Source of the DNA: Prochlorococcus sp. AG-363-P06
GTDB lineage: Bacteria > Cyanobacteriota > Cyanobacteriia > PCC-6307 > Cyanobiaceae
NCBI GenBank assembly: GCA_003280025.1
Contig: QCGD01000005.1
Location: 1-64,000 of the forward strand
Length of the DNA stretch: 64,000 nucleotides
Reading direction: 5' to 3'
Each line of letters starts with the position of its first letter. The stretch's first letter is position 1. The position numbers and the translations under genes were made by a program. Positions 36,105 through 47,591 of this stretch are shown one piece after another. Below the pieces are notes generated by a model. It was not told where the DNA came from. It saw only the letters and a program-made list of their open reading frames with translations, and did no database searches.

Positions 36105-36731
36105 TTATAAGTTTACAAAAATTGTTTCATTATCAGGTTTGTATTCAAATTCTTTTTTGAATAAATATTTTTTGTTTTCTTCTTTAAACAGTAACCAATT
36201 ATTTGGGAAAATATGCATAAGAGCTCCTTTATTTATAGGTTGAATGAAATAAATATTATTCCATTTCTTTACAAAGGTTTTTCTCCTTTCTCTAATAACA
36301 CTTCCTATCCCAATATTAAGATCTTCAAATTTTGGATTTAATGAATAATGGATACCTTGATAATTCTCACTCATTTCCTCAAATGAATCAAAATCAAAAG
36401 GCTGAGGAAGCATAGATATCATTACCGAATCATTATTTTTAATATTATTTGATTCATTGAAAGATCTAAAAGTAAAAATTTTATCTTTTATGTCTGGATA
36501 ATCTCTTTGCGCCAAGGCTGCAGCACCCTGATCTGCAAAAGTTATGAAAACATTATTTTTTCTCGCTAAAATCTTATAAATAGTTATGCCTATTTTGTTA
36601 TACTTCAATCCTTCAAATTTGAGTTCTATAGTAAATCTTCTATTTGAATCTAATAAACTTGGAATAATAGCCTCTTCCATATTTTTTAGAGATTCATTTA
36701 AATCTTTCGGGAGTTTGTAATTAGTTTTCAT
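36105..36731 (-). CDS. DUF1995 family protein
   Basis: The 208-residue sequence matches DUF1995, a family of cyanobacteria and plastids with no settled function. Visible features are the start LPKDLNESLKNMEEAIIPSL, RRFTIELKFEGLK, and MISMLPQPFDFDSFEEM. No signal peptide or membrane segment. Its ATG overlaps the stop of the upstream cysteine desulfurase gene (TAATG), suggesting translational coupling. Confidence 0.8.
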   Translation of the reverse strand: MKTNYKLPKDLNESLKNMEEAIIPSLLDSNRRFTIELKFEGLKYNKIGITIYKILARKNNVFITFADQGAAALAQRDYPDIKDKIFTFRSFNESNNIKNNDSVMISMLPQPFDFDSFEEMSENYQGIHYSLNPKFEDLNIGIGSVIRERRKTFVKKWNNIYFIQPINKGALMHIFPNNWLLFKEENKKYLFKKEFEYKPDNETIFVNL

Positions 36732-37903
36732 TAGAAAATTTCAATGCATTCTTGAATAAGTTTTAAGAATTTATCTATTTCGGACTTATTGTTAGTCGAA
36801 CCTAAACTAACACGAATATTAGAATAAAGTTCTTCATCTTTAAAACCTAAATTTTTAAGAATTGTACTAGGTTTTCCAGAAGAGCTTGAACATGCACTTC
36901 CACTACTTATTGCAATATTATTATCGGACATAAAATTTATCACTTTATAAGCCTTTATAGGTTTTAGTATTTTATTTAATAATATAAATGAAATATGATT
37001 AGGAAGCCTTTTATTAATACTTCCTGTGATCTTTATGTGTTTATTATCTCTTATCTTTTCAAGAAAGTAATTTCTTATAAGGACTACATCATTTGATAGG
37101 AATTCTGTTTCAACGTTAGATAATTTAATTCTTCCACTAATATTTTTTATTGATTCATACATACCAGCTATTAATGGCAGAGCTTGTGTACCTTGTCTTA
37201 TTGAATATTCTTGTGAAAGAGATATGTCATTATTTTTAAGAATTAATCTTGATTTTTTGTTTGTTAAAAGAATACCAATACCTTTAGGACCGCCAAATTT
37301 ATGAGCAGATAAACTTAAACAATCACATTTAAGTTCATTCCAATTAAAAATTCCGTTACTTAATATTTGTGTTCCATCAACATGAAACAAAATGTTTAAA
37401 TCTTTGCATTTGGATCCTATATATTGAACTGGTTGTAAAGAACCAATTTCGCTTTGTCCCCAAATAACTGAGACAAGTTTTGTATCTTTTTTTAATGCTT
37501 TTTCAATATATGAAAGGTTTAAAATTCCATCATTATTTACAATCCATTCATATATTTCCCAGTGATTTCGCCTTAATTTGTTAGTTGGGATTATTGTTGC
37601 CTGATGCTCAACATTTGAAATAACTATTCTACCTTTCTTGAATTTCTCGAAAATATTGCTAAATATAATCGCCGTAGATTCAGAAGACCCTGATGTAAAA
37701 ATTATATCCTCTGGTTCTGCATTAAATATATCAGCGATATTAGATCTAATTTTTTCAAGATAGGTAGAGCATTTTATCCCTAACTGATATTTAGATGAAG
37801 GATTATGCCAATAATTCCTATAAGTTGTATTTATTATATTTAAAACATTCTCAGATAATGGAGTTGTAGATGCATTATCAAAATAAATAAAATTATTTTT
37901 CAT
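36731..37903 (-). CDS. Cysteine desulfurase, NifS/IscS family
   Basis: PLP enzyme that takes sulfur from cysteine for Fe-S clusters or thio-modified tRNA. The N-terminus IYFDNASTTPLSENVL, the PLP lysine in SLSAHKFGGPKGIG (near residue 203) and the persulfide cysteine loop SSGSACSSSSGKP (near 336) are intact. Length 390 is normal. It could be IscS or a group I paralogue; the genome may also encode a SufS, not in this window. It is coupled by TAATG overlaps to both dapF upstream and the DUF1995 gene downstream. Confidence 0.92.
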   Translation of the reverse strand: MKNNFIYFDNASTTPLSENVLNIINTTYRNYWHNPSSKYQLGIKCSTYLEKIRSNIADIFNAEPEDIIFTSGSSESTAIIFSNIFEKFKKGRIVISNVEHQATIIPTNKLRRNHWEIYEWIVNNDGILNLSYIEKALKKDTKLVSVIWGQSEIGSLQPVQYIGSKCKDLNILFHVDGTQILSNGIFNWNELKCDCLSLSAHKFGGPKGIGILLTNKKSRLILKNNDISLSQEYSIRQGTQALPLIAGMYESIKNISGRIKLSNVETEFLSNDVVLIRNYFLEKIRDNKHIKITGSINKRLPNHISFILLNKILKPIKAYKVINFMSDNNIAISSGSACSSSSGKPSTILKNLGFKDEELYSNIRVSLGSTNNKSEIDKFLKLIQECIEIF

Positions 37904-38763
37904 TAATTTACTAACATTGAACCTGTAAAAACCTTTTTAGCATTACCTGTCATCATTACTTCACAATCTTCTTTAGACCATTCAATCTTAAGATTACCTC
38001 CAGGCAAGCTTACTGTGGTTTCTGAATTACAGAGTCCTAATTTGTATGCTGCAACATGAATAGCACAAGCACCTGTTCCACATGCTAAGGTTGGCCCTGC
38101 TCCTCTTTCCCATACTTTTACTTTAATATTGTTTCTATTTAAAATTTGACAAAAATGAACATTTGTTTTTTCTGGAAATAATACATTTCTTTCAAATAAA
38201 GGCCCAAGGATAGAAAGAGGGATTGACTCTAAGTCTTGCACGAAGAATATTAAATGAGGATTGCCCATTCCTACTGCATAACCTTTACTAATAAAATTTT
38301 TCTCATCAAAATCATGTGAAGGAACTGAATTTATTTTTTTTTCAATTTTTGTTGGAATATTTTCACTATCTAAAATTGGGTAACCCATTTTTACTGTGAT
38401 TTCATCATTTATGTATTTTGCAATTTTTAAACCTGCTTTAGTCTCAATTTTATATTCAATATTTTTATTCTTCAGTGCATCATTTATATGGAGATACTCA
38501 ACTAAACACCTTATTCCATTCCCACACATCTCTGCCTCAGAACCATCAGAATTAAAGATTATCATTCTTGCATAATTATCTTCATCAGGTTTTTCTACAA
38601 AAATTACACCATCTGCTCCAATACCAAATTGTCTGTTACAAACTTTTTTAATATCTATAAATTTATTTGTGTTGTAATTTTTATATAAATCATTTCCCCT
38701 GGAATCAATTAGTATAAAATCATTTCCGTTCCCTTGATATTTTTCAAAAGTTATATTTTTCAT
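37903..38763 (-). CDS. dapF: Diaminopimelate epimerase
   Basis: DapF converts LL- to meso-diaminopimelate for lysine and peptidoglycan. It has the two catalytic cysteines: EMCGNGIRC (near residue 81) and ACGTGAC (near 228). The start FEKYQGNGNDFILIDSR and GMGNPHLIFFV are also typical. Length 286 matches the family. It heads a three-gene minus-strand set with the cysteine desulfurase and DUF1995 genes and is divergent from leuS. Confidence 0.95.
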   Translation of the reverse strand: MKNITFEKYQGNGNDFILIDSRGNDLYKNYNTNKFIDIKKVCNRQFGIGADGVIFVEKPDEDNYARMIIFNSDGSEAEMCGNGIRCLVEYLHINDALKNKNIEYKIETKAGLKIAKYINDEITVKMGYPILDSENIPTKIEKKINSVPSHDFDEKNFISKGYAVGMGNPHLIFFVQDLESIPLSILGPLFERNVLFPEKTNVHFCQILNRNNIKVKVWERGAGPTLACGTGACAIHVAAYKLGLCNSETTVSLPGGNLKIEWSKEDCEVMMTGNAKKVFTGSMLVN

Positions 38764-38870
38764 TTGAAGATTATATATTTTAAATTTTAATTATAAATTA
38801 TTCCTATTAACAATCTATTTCTATTTTATATAATGGATATTAAAATAATAATTTAATAATTAAGAATTAA

Positions 38871-41441
38871 GTGATTTCTCCTGATAAACAATATGAAGCT
38901 GATACCAAGTTATATAACCCATCTGAAATAGAAAAAAAATGGCAGTCAATATGGACTGAAAACAATTTATATAAAACCGATGAATTAAATAAGAAAAACG
39001 ATAAATTTTATGCTTTATCAATGTTCCCCTACCCATCAGGTAATCTTCATATGGGACATGTTAGGAATTATGTAATCACAGACTTAATAGCTCGTTTTCA
39101 AAGGTTTAAGGGGAAATCTGTTTTACATCCAATGGGTTGGGATGCATTTGGTTTGCCTGCAGAGAATGCTGCGATTGAAAGAGGAATTAGTCCTAGCGTT
39201 TGGACTAAAAAAAATATTTCTCATATGAAGTCACAATTAAAGCTTTTGGGACTATCAGTTGATTGGGATAAGGAATTTGCAACCTGTGATGAAAACTATT
39301 ATGTATGGACACAATATCTATTTTTAGAGTTATACAAAGCAGGACTTGTATATCAAAAGGAATCAGAAGTTAATTGGGATCCTATAGATAATACAGTCTT
39401 AGCGAATGAACAAGTTGACTCAGAGGGTAAATCATGGAGATCTGGAGCATTAGTTGAAAAGAAATTATTAAAGCAATGGTTTTTAAGGATTACTAAATAT
39501 GCAGATGAGTTATTGAACGATTTAGAAAAATTAGATAATTGGCCAGAAAGAGTAAAAATAATGCAAGATAATTGGATTGGAAAGTCAATTGGTACAAATA
39601 TTAATTTCAAAATTAATACCAGTCCAAAAGAAAAAATAACTGTTTTCACTACAAGACCAGATACTTTATTTGGGGTTACCTATTTGGCAATTTCTGTTAA
39701 TCATTCATTAATTAAAAATATTTCTGATCAATCAACCATACAAGATATAGAAAAACTAAAAGAATATATGAAGAAAAATAAAAACAATGAATTAGAAAAA
39801 ATTGGTATAAAAACAAGTTTAGTAGCTCTAAATCCAGTAAATTCTGAACCTATACCTATTTGGGTTGCAAGTTATGTTCTTGACGAATATGGTACAGGAG
39901 CAGTTATGGGAGTCCCTGCTCATGATCAAAGGGATTTTGAATTTGCTAAGAAAAACAATATTGATATTAAGCAAGTAATAATAAAAGAAAAAAGAGAATC
40001 ATATAACGAAATTGATAATGCTTATGTAGAAAATGGATATCTTATTAATTCAAATCAATATGATGGTATAGAAAATACTATTGCTAAATTAAAAATTTCA
40101 GAGGAAGGAATAAATAAAGGATGGGCTGAAAATAAGATTCAATATCGACTAAGAGATTGGTTAATATCTAGACAAAGATATTGGGGATGTCCAATACCAA
40201 TAGTTAACTGTAAAAAATGTGGTTCTGTTCCTTTAAAACAATCAGAATTACCTGTTTCCTTACCAAAAGATATAGAATTCTCTGCTAATAAGATTAATGC
40301 TCTAGGTGATAATAATAATTGGATAAATACATCATGTCCAAAATGTGGAACAGCTGCAAAAAAAGAAACTGATACTATGGACACTTTCATGTGTTCATCC
40401 TGGTATTTTTTAAGATATCCATCGTCAAAATGTTCAACTAAGCCATTTGAAAAGAATGAAATTAATAAATGGTTGCCTGTAGATCAATATGTTGGAGGAG
40501 TAGAGCATGCAATTTTGCATTTGTTATATTCAAGATTTTTTACTAAAGCCTTGCGAGATAATGAACTCTTTGAAATTGATGAACCATTCAATAAACTATT
40601 AACTCAAGGAATGGTTCAGGCCGCAGCCTATAAAAACAATAAAACGGGTAAATATGTTTCACCTTCGGATATTGCGGACCTTTCAAAACCTACAGATCCA
40701 ATTGACAATTCTAAACTTGAAGTTCTTTTTGAGAAGATGTCCAAATCAAAATATAATGGAATAGACCCTGAATCTGTAATTAAAAAATATGGAGCAGATA
40801 CAGCTAGAATGTTTATATTATTTAAGGCACCACCAGAAAAAGATTTGGAATGGGGAGATACAGATGTTGAAGGTCAATTTAGATTTTTAGGCAGGATTTG
40901 GAAGCTTTATATAAATTGCGAAAACAATATAAATACTAAAAATAATTCCTTTCCAGATAAAGAAAAAGCTTTAATAAAGTCCATGAATATTGCAATAAAA
41001 GAAATTTCAAATGACATAATAAATAACCAATTTAATACAGCGATTTCAGAACTAATGAAGTTTTATAATTCATTATCAAATTCGATTAATGACGTAAACA
41101 ATAATTTAAAAAAAGATGCATTAAAGACATTTTGTATTTTGTTGGCTCCATTTGCTCCTCATATTGCAGAAGAAATATGGCAACTTATAGGATTTGAAAA
41201 TTCTGTTCATTTAGAACACTGGCCTTCATTTAATGCAGAAGCACTAAAAGAAGATTCATATGAACTAGTAATACAAGTAAATGGAAAAGTTAGAGACAAA
41301 ATTAATATCAATAATGAAATGAATGAAGATCAAATTAAGGAATTAACTCTTAAAAGACCTAACATATTCAAATGGACTCAAGATAAGGAAATAAGAAAAA
41401 TAATTATTGTTAAAGGAAAAATTATGAATATTGTTGTTTAA
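38871..41441 (+). CDS. leuS: Leucyl-tRNA synthetase
   Basis: Class I enzyme that charges tRNA-Leu. Motifs: [17 protein letters not shown] (HIGH, near residue 50), an editing domain with TTRPDTLFG and [19 protein letters not shown], two zinc-type CxxC pairs, and [11 protein letters not shown] (KMSKS, near 622). The 856 residues are complete. The start is GTG 38871; no in-frame ATG gives a better start. Its last 4 bases overlap the end of the convergent pgi gene. Confidence 0.95.
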   Translation: MISPDKQYEADTKLYNPSEIEKKWQSIWTENNLYKTDELNKKNDKFYALSMFPYPSGNLHMGHVRNYVITDLIARFQRFKGKSVLHPMGWDAFGLPAENAAIERGISPSVWTKKNISHMKSQLKLLGLSVDWDKEFATCDENYYVWTQYLFLELYKAGLVYQKESEVNWDPIDNTVLANEQVDSEGKSWRSGALVEKKLLKQWFLRITKYADELLNDLEKLDNWPERVKIMQDNWIGKSIGTNINFKINTSPKEKITVFTTRPDTLFGVTYLAISVNHSLIKNISDQSTIQDIEKLKEYMKKNKNNELEKIGIKTSLVALNPVNSEPIPIWVASYVLDEYGTGAVMGVPAHDQRDFEFAKKNNIDIKQVIIKEKRESYNEIDNAYVENGYLINSNQYDGIENTIAKLKISEEGINKGWAENKIQYRLRDWLISRQRYWGCPIPIVNCKKCGSVPLKQSELPVSLPKDIEFSANKINALGDNNNWINTSCPKCGTAAKKETDTMDTFMCSSWYFLRYPSSKCSTKPFEKNEINKWLPVDQYVGGVEHAILHLLYSRFFTKALRDNELFEIDEPFNKLLTQGMVQAAAYKNNKTGKYVSPSDIADLSKPTDPIDNSKLEVLFEKMSKSKYNGIDPESVIKKYGADTARMFILFKAPPEKDLEWGDTDVEGQFRFLGRIWKLYINCENNINTKNNSFPDKEKALIKSMNIAIKEISNDIINNQFNTAISELMKFYNSLSNSINDVNNNLKKDALKTFCILLAPFAPHIAEEIWQLIGFENSVHLEHWPSFNAEALKEDSYELVIQVNGKVRDKININNEMNEDQIKELTLKRPNIFKWTQDKEIRKIIIVKGKIMNIVV

Positions 41442-43021
41442 GAATTTGTTTTTTGAATAACTAATGAATTTGGATTTGACCAATCGCCCTTAACTAAATA
41501 ATCATCATTACCGAAACACATTTCACGGAGTATAAAAAATATTGATTCACTTGAAGAATTTTTTATTAAAGAGGTAAATTTATTTATTGTGAATTCTCCT
41601 CCTTTATTTAACAATTGAGTGACCTGTTGTTGATAACAGATTATATCTGCCGCAGCTTTTTTTCCTGCTTCAACTCCAGGTTGATCATATGCATTTATAT
41701 TTACTAATTCAGCGTAGAAAGATACTGCCCTCTCAAATAAAGCGATTAAGGCACCTAGTGAAAAACAATTTAATTCTTTTAATGTGATAGTGATACTTTG
41801 TCTATTTTCAGTAGAAAGCGCGGATCTGGTTCCTTGCAAAAAACCAGAAAGATATTCTTTAGGATTCTCTTTATCATCAAAAATATTAGTTGAAGGAGAA
41901 TCTAATAATTCAATAAAAATACAAAAGAAGTTATCAATACCATCTCTCAGTTGCTGAACATATGCATGTTGATCTGTTGATCCTTTATTCCCAAAGACTG
42001 AAATGCCTTGATTAACTATTTCTCCCTTCCTATTAAATTTTTTACCTAGGGATTCCATTACTAATTGCTGGAGATATTTACTAAATACCTGTAACCTATC
42101 TCTATAAGGCAATACAACCATATCTCTTTTTCCTAGACCATCACCAGATAAATACCATGCTGAAGATAACAGGGCTGCTGGATTTTTCTTGAAATCATTT
42201 GATCGCGTTGCATCATCCATCACTGATGCTCCACGAATAAATTCAAATATATTTTCATTAATAAGTGCAAGTGGAAGTAATCCAACAGCACTAGTTATGC
42301 TTGTTCTACCTCCTACCCAATCTTGTAAATTAAAAATTTTTAACCAGTTTTCACTAATTGCTTTTTTATATAACTTACTATCCTTCATGGTTATAGCTAT
42401 GGCATTTAAGTTCCATTCAAATCCATTACCTTCTAGATGAGTTTTTATAATATCCATAGCAATTTTAGGTTCAGGGGTACCTCCAGATTTGCTTACTACT
42501 ACAAATAATGTAGTTGATAATTTGTCTGTTAATTCAATTAACTTTTCATTAATTAAAAAAGGATCAATATTGTCGATATAAGAAAAATTGAGTCCTTCAG
42601 AGAACTTTTGTAAGGCTTCTGTAATAAGTAATGGTCCTAATCCACTACCACCTATACCTATCCATAAAACATTTGTATATTTTTGATTACTCTTATTTTT
42701 TATGTTGCCATTCAAGATGTCTTTTCCAAATTCAGAAATAGATCTAATGTCATTACTTATTTCTTCACCTATTACTTCGCTAGGTGCTATAGAAGGATTT
42801 CTTAACCAATAATGTCCAACTTGTCTATCTTCATCAATATTTGAAATTGCACCAGCTTCCAATTCTTTTATTGAACTAAATACATCTATAAATTTCTTTT
42901 CTAAATATAAGATCTTATCATTATTGAAATTTATTTTGCTTATATCTAACCAGATATTTAATTTTTTATCGAACCATAGATAATTACAGAATTTATCCCA
43001 AGAATTTAAATCGATATTCAT
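41438..43021 (-). CDS. pgi: Glucose-6-phosphate isomerase
   Basis: Interconverts glucose 6-phosphate and fructose 6-phosphate. Substrate-binding segments are visible: [46 protein letters not shown], and the family signature around [17 protein letters not shown] (near residue 345). [12 protein letters not shown] near residue 455 includes the catalytic lysine. Length 527 suits cyanobacterial Pgi. Cytosolic; important for both glycogen use and the Calvin cycle/oxidative pentose phosphate balance. Confidence 0.95.
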   Translation of the reverse strand: MNIDLNSWDKFCNYLWFDKKLNIWLDISKINFNNDKILYLEKKFIDVFSSIKELEAGAISNIDEDRQVGHYWLRNPSIAPSEVIGEEISNDIRSISEFGKDILNGNIKNKSNQKYTNVLWIGIGGSGLGPLLITEALQKFSEGLNFSYIDNIDPFLINEKLIELTDKLSTTLFVVVSKSGGTPEPKIAMDIIKTHLEGNGFEWNLNAIAITMKDSKLYKKAISENWLKIFNLQDWVGGRTSITSAVGLLPLALINENIFEFIRGASVMDDATRSNDFKKNPAALLSSAWYLSGDGLGKRDMVVLPYRDRLQVFSKYLQQLVMESLGKKFNRKGEIVNQGISVFGNKGSTDQHAYVQQLRDGIDNFFCIFIELLDSPSTNIFDDKENPKEYLSGFLQGTRSALSTENRQSITITLKELNCFSLGALIALFERAVSFYAELVNINAYDQPGVEAGKKAAADIICYQQQVTQLLNKGGEFTINKFTSLIKNSSSESIFFILREMCFGNDDYLVKGDWSNPNSLVIQKTNS

Positions 43022-43195
43022 TTTATATCTTTTTCATACCCATTAATTATTTATTAATTATAGTACTAAAAATTTAATCATTTTAGATTATTTAACTATA
43101 TATTTTAAAATACAAATGTTTGTGAATTTAAATAATTCATTTTTGGGGTTTTAATTGATTTTATCTGATTTAATATTTAATAAATATAAAAAAAT

Positions 43196-43852
43196 TTGGA
43201 TAAATCATTCAATTACATTATTTCACCTGAGATAACTGATTTTAGAAAATTTTCTCCAAAGTTAAGAATTGGAGTTCTTGCTTCAGGAGAAGGTACTAAT
43301 TTCCAGGAATTAATTAATCTTTCTGAAAATAATAATCTTGATATTGAAATTAAAGTACTTATTACAAATAGAGAGGAAGCTGGATGTATAAAAAGAGCAT
43401 TAAAAGCAAATATCCCCTGCAAATTAATTAAAGGAAAAGATTTTCTTAATAAGGAATTATTTGAATCAGAAATTATTAAGATTTTAAGCAGTTTCGATGT
43501 TGAACTTGTTGTTATGGCAGGTTGGATGAAAATTGTATCATCGTTTTTTGTTGATAAATATAAAGATAAAATTATAAATATCCACCCCTCACTACTGCCC
43601 GCTTATAAAGGAAGTTCTGCAATTAAAGAGGCATTATTAAATAGTTCAAAAATTACTGGATGCTCAGTACATTTTGTCGAGAATGAAGTTGATAGTGGTT
43701 CATTAATTATGCAAGCTGCATTATCTGTTTTTGAAGATGATAATTTAGAATCACTTACAAAGAGAATACAATTTCTGGAACATAAAATATTGCCTCTGTC
43801 AATTTCTCATGCTGGTTATTTGATAAGAGAAAAATTTAAGGATAATTATTAG
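43196..43852 (+). CDS. purN: Phosphoribosylglycinamide formyltransferase (GART)
   Basis: PurN formylates glycinamide ribonucleotide with 10-formyl-tetrahydrofolate in purine synthesis. The core is clear: LRIGVLASGEGTNFQEL, VVMAGWMKIVS, INIHPSLLPAYKG (catalytic Asn and His), and GCSVHFVENEVDSG. No ATG lies near the expected start; TTG 43196 is the plausible start, giving 218 residues with a 22-residue lead before the Rossmann core. Upstream 43022-43195 is AT-rich and holds nothing else I can name. The end overlaps argC (convergent) by 17 bases. Confidence 0.9.
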   Translation: MDKSFNYIISPEITDFRKFSPKLRIGVLASGEGTNFQELINLSENNNLDIEIKVLITNREEAGCIKRALKANIPCKLIKGKDFLNKELFESEIIKILSSFDVELVVMAGWMKIVSSFFVDKYKDKIINIHPSLLPAYKGSSAIKEALLNSSKITGCSVHFVENEVDSGSLIMQAALSVFEDDNLESLTKRIQFLEHKILPLSISHAGYLIREKFKDNY

Positions 43853-44891
43853 TTAATTCAAGTCCTTCATCCATTGAGAAGCCGCTGATAATATTTAAAT
43901 TCTGAATTGCTTGTCCAGTTTGACCTTTTAATAAATTATCTATTACAGATAAAAGAATAATTCTCCCATTTCTATTATCTACTTTTACCGAAAGATAATT
44001 TTGGTTTGTGTTTTTAACCCATTTAGTTGATGGGAAAGTATCAACAGGTAGAACATTAATATTACTAAAATTCCTATAAAAATTTTCCAAGAGAATTCTA
44101 CAGTCATCGGATGTTAATCCAGGATCTTTTAATCTTCCATAAATAGTTGAATGCATACCTCTTGCCATTGGTACTAAATGCGGAGTAAATAGAATTTGTA
44201 TTGCATCTCCAGAGATAAATGATGCGATTTGTTCTATTTCAGATGTATGCCTATGGTTAATTAGTCCATAAGCTGATAGACCTTCACCACATTCTGAAAA
44301 AAGTAATTTTTGATTTGGTTCTCGTCCTCCACCTGAAGTCCCACTTTTAGAATCAATTACTATCCCTTCGTTATCAATAATTCCTTGCGACAAGAATGGA
44401 ATGAGTGGAATAAGAGCTGATGTTGGATAACAGCCTGGACAGGCTATTAATCGTCCTTTTGAAATGGACTCTTTATTAATTTCAGGGAGCCCATAAATTG
44501 CTTCTTTACATAGATCATCATCATTTCGTTTATAAATAGAATCCTCTCTTGTATAAACCTTTTTCCATTCTTCAAGTGATTTATATCTATAGTCAGCGGA
44601 TAAATCAATAACTTTAACACCTTTATCTAATAATCCTCTTGTTAGAGTTGAAGATATTCCATTAGGTAGACAAAGCAAAGCAATATCAGAATTTTTAGAT
44701 ATATTATCAACTGAAATTTTTTCTATAAATAGATCGGAATCAAGATGAATAAACGGAAAATTATCATTCCACTTTGACCCAGAAGATTTATTTCCTCCTA
44801 GATAAGATATTTTATAGTTCTTATTATTTTTCAAGAGATTTACAGCCTGAATACCGCCGTAACCTGTAGCACCAACTATTGCAACATTCAT
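43836..44891 (-). CDS. argC: N-acetyl-gamma-glutamyl-phosphate reductase
   Basis: NADPH-dependent step three of arginine synthesis. The nucleotide-binding start is VAIVGATGYGGIQAVNLL, the catalytic cysteine is in LIACPGCYPTSALIPL (near residue 151), and SGTSGGGREPNQKLLFSE plus HRHTSEIEQ complete the active site. Length 351 is normal. It is divergent from ribBA and its last 17 bases overlap purN. Confidence 0.95.
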   Translation of the reverse strand: MNVAIVGATGYGGIQAVNLLKNNKNYKISYLGGNKSSGSKWNDNFPFIHLDSDLFIEKISVDNISKNSDIALLCLPNGISSTLTRGLLDKGVKVIDLSADYRYKSLEEWKKVYTREDSIYKRNDDDLCKEAIYGLPEINKESISKGRLIACPGCYPTSALIPLIPFLSQGIIDNEGIVIDSKSGTSGGGREPNQKLLFSECGEGLSAYGLINHRHTSEIEQIASFISGDAIQILFTPHLVPMARGMHSTIYGRLKDPGLTSDDCRILLENFYRNFSNINVLPVDTFPSTKWVKNTNQNYLSVKVDNRNGRIILLSVIDNLLKGQTGQAIQNLNIISGFSMDEGLELTNNYP

Positions 44892-44979
44892 TTCTATTAA
44901 TTGGCAGAATTTGAGATAGGATTATAAAGTGTTGAAATGATAATAACTAACACACTATTTTTCTATATTGATAGGAATA

Positions 44980-46704
44980 ATGAAAGAAACAAGCCCCAAT
45001 TCTAATAATGGAACAATTTTGGATATAAATGAAGATTTTAAAATAGAATTTGATCCAATTAGTGATGCATTAGCAGCTATTAGAAATGGTGAATGTATTA
45101 TTGTCGTTGATGATGAAAGAAGAGAAAACGAAGGTGATTTAATTTGTGCAGCACAGTTTGCAACTCCGCAACAAATTAATTTTATGGCAACAGAAGGTCG
45201 TGGTCTTATCTGTTTAGCTATGCAAGGAGACAAACTTGATTCATTAGATTTGCCATTAATGGTGGATAGAAATACTGACGAAAATCAAACAGCTTTTACT
45301 ATTTCTATTGATGCAGGTCCTGAAAATAATGTTACAACTGGAATTTCAGCAGAAGATCGTGCAAAAACAATACAAGTAGCAATAAATCCTAATACTAAAC
45401 CTGATGATTTACGGAGACCAGGTCATATATTCCCTTTAAGAGCAAAAAAAGGTGGTGTTTTAAAAAGAGCAGGACATACAGAAGCAGCTGTTGATATTGC
45501 AGCGATGTCTGGTCTTTATCCAGCTGGTGTTATATGCGAGATCCAAAATCCAGACGGTTCCATGTCAAGGCTTCCACAATTAAAAGAATATGCAAAACAA
45601 TGGGGTATGAAATTAATATCAATTGCAGATCTAATAAGTTATAGGTTTCAAAACGAAAGATTTGTATTTAGGAAATCTGATGCTGTTCTTCCAAGCATTT
45701 TTGGAAATTTTAAGGCTTATGGATATATCAATGAACTAGATGGATCAGAACATGTTGCATTAGTAAAACAAAAGTCATCAAAGTTAGCTGAACCTGTTTT
45801 GGTAAGAATGCATTCTGAATGCTTAACTGGAGATGCTTTTGGCTCGTTACGTTGTGATTGTCGACCTCAGCTAGAAGCTGCTTTGTCAAGGATAGAAAAA
45901 GAAGAAGAGGGAGTAGTTGTTTATTTAAGACAGGAAGGCAGAGGTATAGGACTTATAAACAAATTAAAAGCCTATAGCCTTCAGGATGGCGGATTAGATA
46001 CCGTTGAAGCAAATGAAAAATTAGGATTCCCTGCTGATCTAAGAAATTATGGAGTTGGAGCGCAAATTTTAACTGATCTTGGCATAAAAAAATTAAAATT
46101 ATTAACTAATAATCCTAGAAAAATAGCTGGATTAGGAGGCTATGGAATTGAAGTAATAGAGAGAGTTCCCTTAGTAATATGTCCTAACGATAATAATGCC
46201 GAATATTTAAGTGTTAAAAGAGCAAAACTTGGTCATATGATTGATGAGGAAGGTATCAATGCTACAAACATTGACCCTTTTATATCTGTTTTTCTTGACG
46301 GTGAATATAAATCAATAGATTTAGTCCCGATAAAAAATAATGTTATGAATTTCTGTGATGATCTTAAAATCAACATTATTTTAGAAAGTTCACCAAGATT
46401 ATTAGCTTTTTGGAATAGACCAAAATTAGTTTGGAGAATTTTACATGATAAAAATAGAAAAGATACCAACATAAATGATATTGAGATAAGGAATATTGAG
46501 CTTTTTATTCAATTTCTTTCAAAGTGCAAAAATAGTTCCAAAATCGGTATTATTGTATCTAAAAATATTGAACAGGCATTACATCCTAAAAATAGTATCA
46601 AATTAATCAATACTAATTTTTCAATAAACAATGAAATTTTATACGCTTCTACTAGAAAATTTAATTTAGATAAAGAGACCTTTAGTATTGTCTTTGATAA
46701 ATAA
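44980..46704 (+). CDS. ribBA: Bifunctional DHBP synthase / GTP cyclohydrolase II
   Basis: Makes both riboflavin precursors. RibB part: [20 protein letters not shown] (near residue 45) and [13 protein letters not shown]. RibA part: [20 protein letters not shown] with the zinc cysteines, [14 protein letters not shown], and [10 protein letters not shown]. About 145 residues follow the RibA core; this tail is poorly conserved and its role is unknown. ATG 44980 is chosen because GATAGGA lies just before it; an in-frame TTG at 44968 would make that ribosome-binding site coding. Confidence 0.93.
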   Translation: MKETSPNSNNGTILDINEDFKIEFDPISDALAAIRNGECIIVVDDERRENEGDLICAAQFATPQQINFMATEGRGLICLAMQGDKLDSLDLPLMVDRNTDENQTAFTISIDAGPENNVTTGISAEDRAKTIQVAINPNTKPDDLRRPGHIFPLRAKKGGVLKRAGHTEAAVDIAAMSGLYPAGVICEIQNPDGSMSRLPQLKEYAKQWGMKLISIADLISYRFQNERFVFRKSDAVLPSIFGNFKAYGYINELDGSEHVALVKQKSSKLAEPVLVRMHSECLTGDAFGSLRCDCRPQLEAALSRIEKEEEGVVVYLRQEGRGIGLINKLKAYSLQDGGLDTVEANEKLGFPADLRNYGVGAQILTDLGIKKLKLLTNNPRKIAGLGGYGIEVIERVPLVICPNDNNAEYLSVKRAKLGHMIDEEGINATNIDPFISVFLDGEYKSIDLVPIKNNVMNFCDDLKINIILESSPRLLAFWNRPKLVWRILHDKNRKDTNINDIEIRNIELFIQFLSKCKNSSKIGIIVSKNIEQALHPKNSIKLINTNFSINNEILYASTRKFNLDKETFSIVFDK

Positions 46705-46709
46705 TATAT

Positions 46710-47147
46710 TTAATTTAAGGTTGCTTTCAATATTTTTGTACCATTAGTTAGTTTCAAGACAACATCCATATCTTCTGTTTTTCCAAAAACAGTATGCACT
46801 CCATCCAAATGAGGTTGTGGTTCATAAACTATAAAAAACTGACTTCCACCTGTGTCTTTACCCGCATGAGCCATTGAAAGGGAACCCTTGAGATGTTTAT
46901 TTTGATTGATTTCACATTTAATATTGTATCCAGGCCCTCCTGTACCAGGCATACCTGAGGCTCCTTCCCTAGTATTAGGACAACCACCTTGAGCCATAAA
47001 ACCAGGAATGACTCTGTGAAATGCTAAGCCATCATAGAACCCTTCACTTATTAATTTTGTGAAATTTTTAACAGTATTCGGGGCATCAATTGAAAAAAAT
47101 TCAATATTTATTTTTCCAACTTCTGTTTCAAATAAAGCTTTCGTCAT
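46710..47147 (-). CDS. Cyclophilin-type peptidyl-prolyl cis-trans isomerase
   Basis: The 145-residue protein is a compact cytosolic cyclophilin without signal peptide. The active-site arginine and neighbours are in [16 protein letters not shown] (near residue 44); [20 protein letters not shown] follows with the substrate pocket. It speeds proline isomerisation in folding proteins. It is convergent with ribBA, 5 bases apart, and downstream of the DUF3110 gene. Confidence 0.93.
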   Translation of the reverse strand: MTKALFETEVGKINIEFFSIDAPNTVKNFTKLISEGFYDGLAFHRVIPGFMAQGGCPNTREGASGMPGTGGPGYNIKCEINQNKHLKGSLSMAHAGKDTGGSQFFIVYEPQPHLDGVHTVFGKTEDMDVVLKLTNGTKILKATLN

Positions 47148-47179
47148 TTTAGTTTTTTATTTCTAATATACTTTAAAAC

Positions 47180-47560
47180 TTAAAGTAATTTTTCAAGATT
47201 TTCCTTAATGGAATTTAAATCAATGTTATCAAACTTTTCTTTATCATCCTTCCAATCATCTAATTCTAGATTTTTTTGTGGAGGTGAAATCAATAATCTA
47301 TCCTCGGGTGTTTTGGGAACAAAATTTTTCTCAACTAATTTGCATTCATAATCAAGTTTTATACAAAAATCTCTTATTTCATCGATATTAATCATTTCAA
47401 CAGTTGGCAAAGGAAAATCCTGAGCTTCTAATAGACCACAATATCTAATTGCATCATCTTTATCTTCAAACATAAGTACTATAGTTCTACCTTTGAGTTC
47501 AATTGAATGTATCCCTTCTTTATCTGTTCCGGAATTATATAGAAGAACAAAAATTTGCAT
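47180..47560 (-). CDS. DUF3110 family protein
   Basis: The 126 residues fit DUF3110, a cyanobacterial and plastid family without known function. Typical are the N-terminus MQIFVLLYNSGTDKEGIHSI, FEDKDDAIRYCGLLEAQDFP and VEMINIDEIRDFC. It is soluble, with an acidic C-terminal third (WKDDKEKFDNIDLNSIKE). It lies 31 bases after dnaJ on the same strand, between chaperone and cyclophilin genes, which hints at protein quality control but does not show it. Confidence 0.82.
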   Translation of the reverse strand: MQIFVLLYNSGTDKEGIHSIELKGRTIVLMFEDKDDAIRYCGLLEAQDFPLPTVEMINIDEIRDFCIKLDYECKLVEKNFVPKTPEDRLLISPPQKNLELDDWKDDKEKFDNIDLNSIKENLEKLL

Positions 47561-47591
47561 AAAAATTTTTTATTAATTATATATTATTTGA

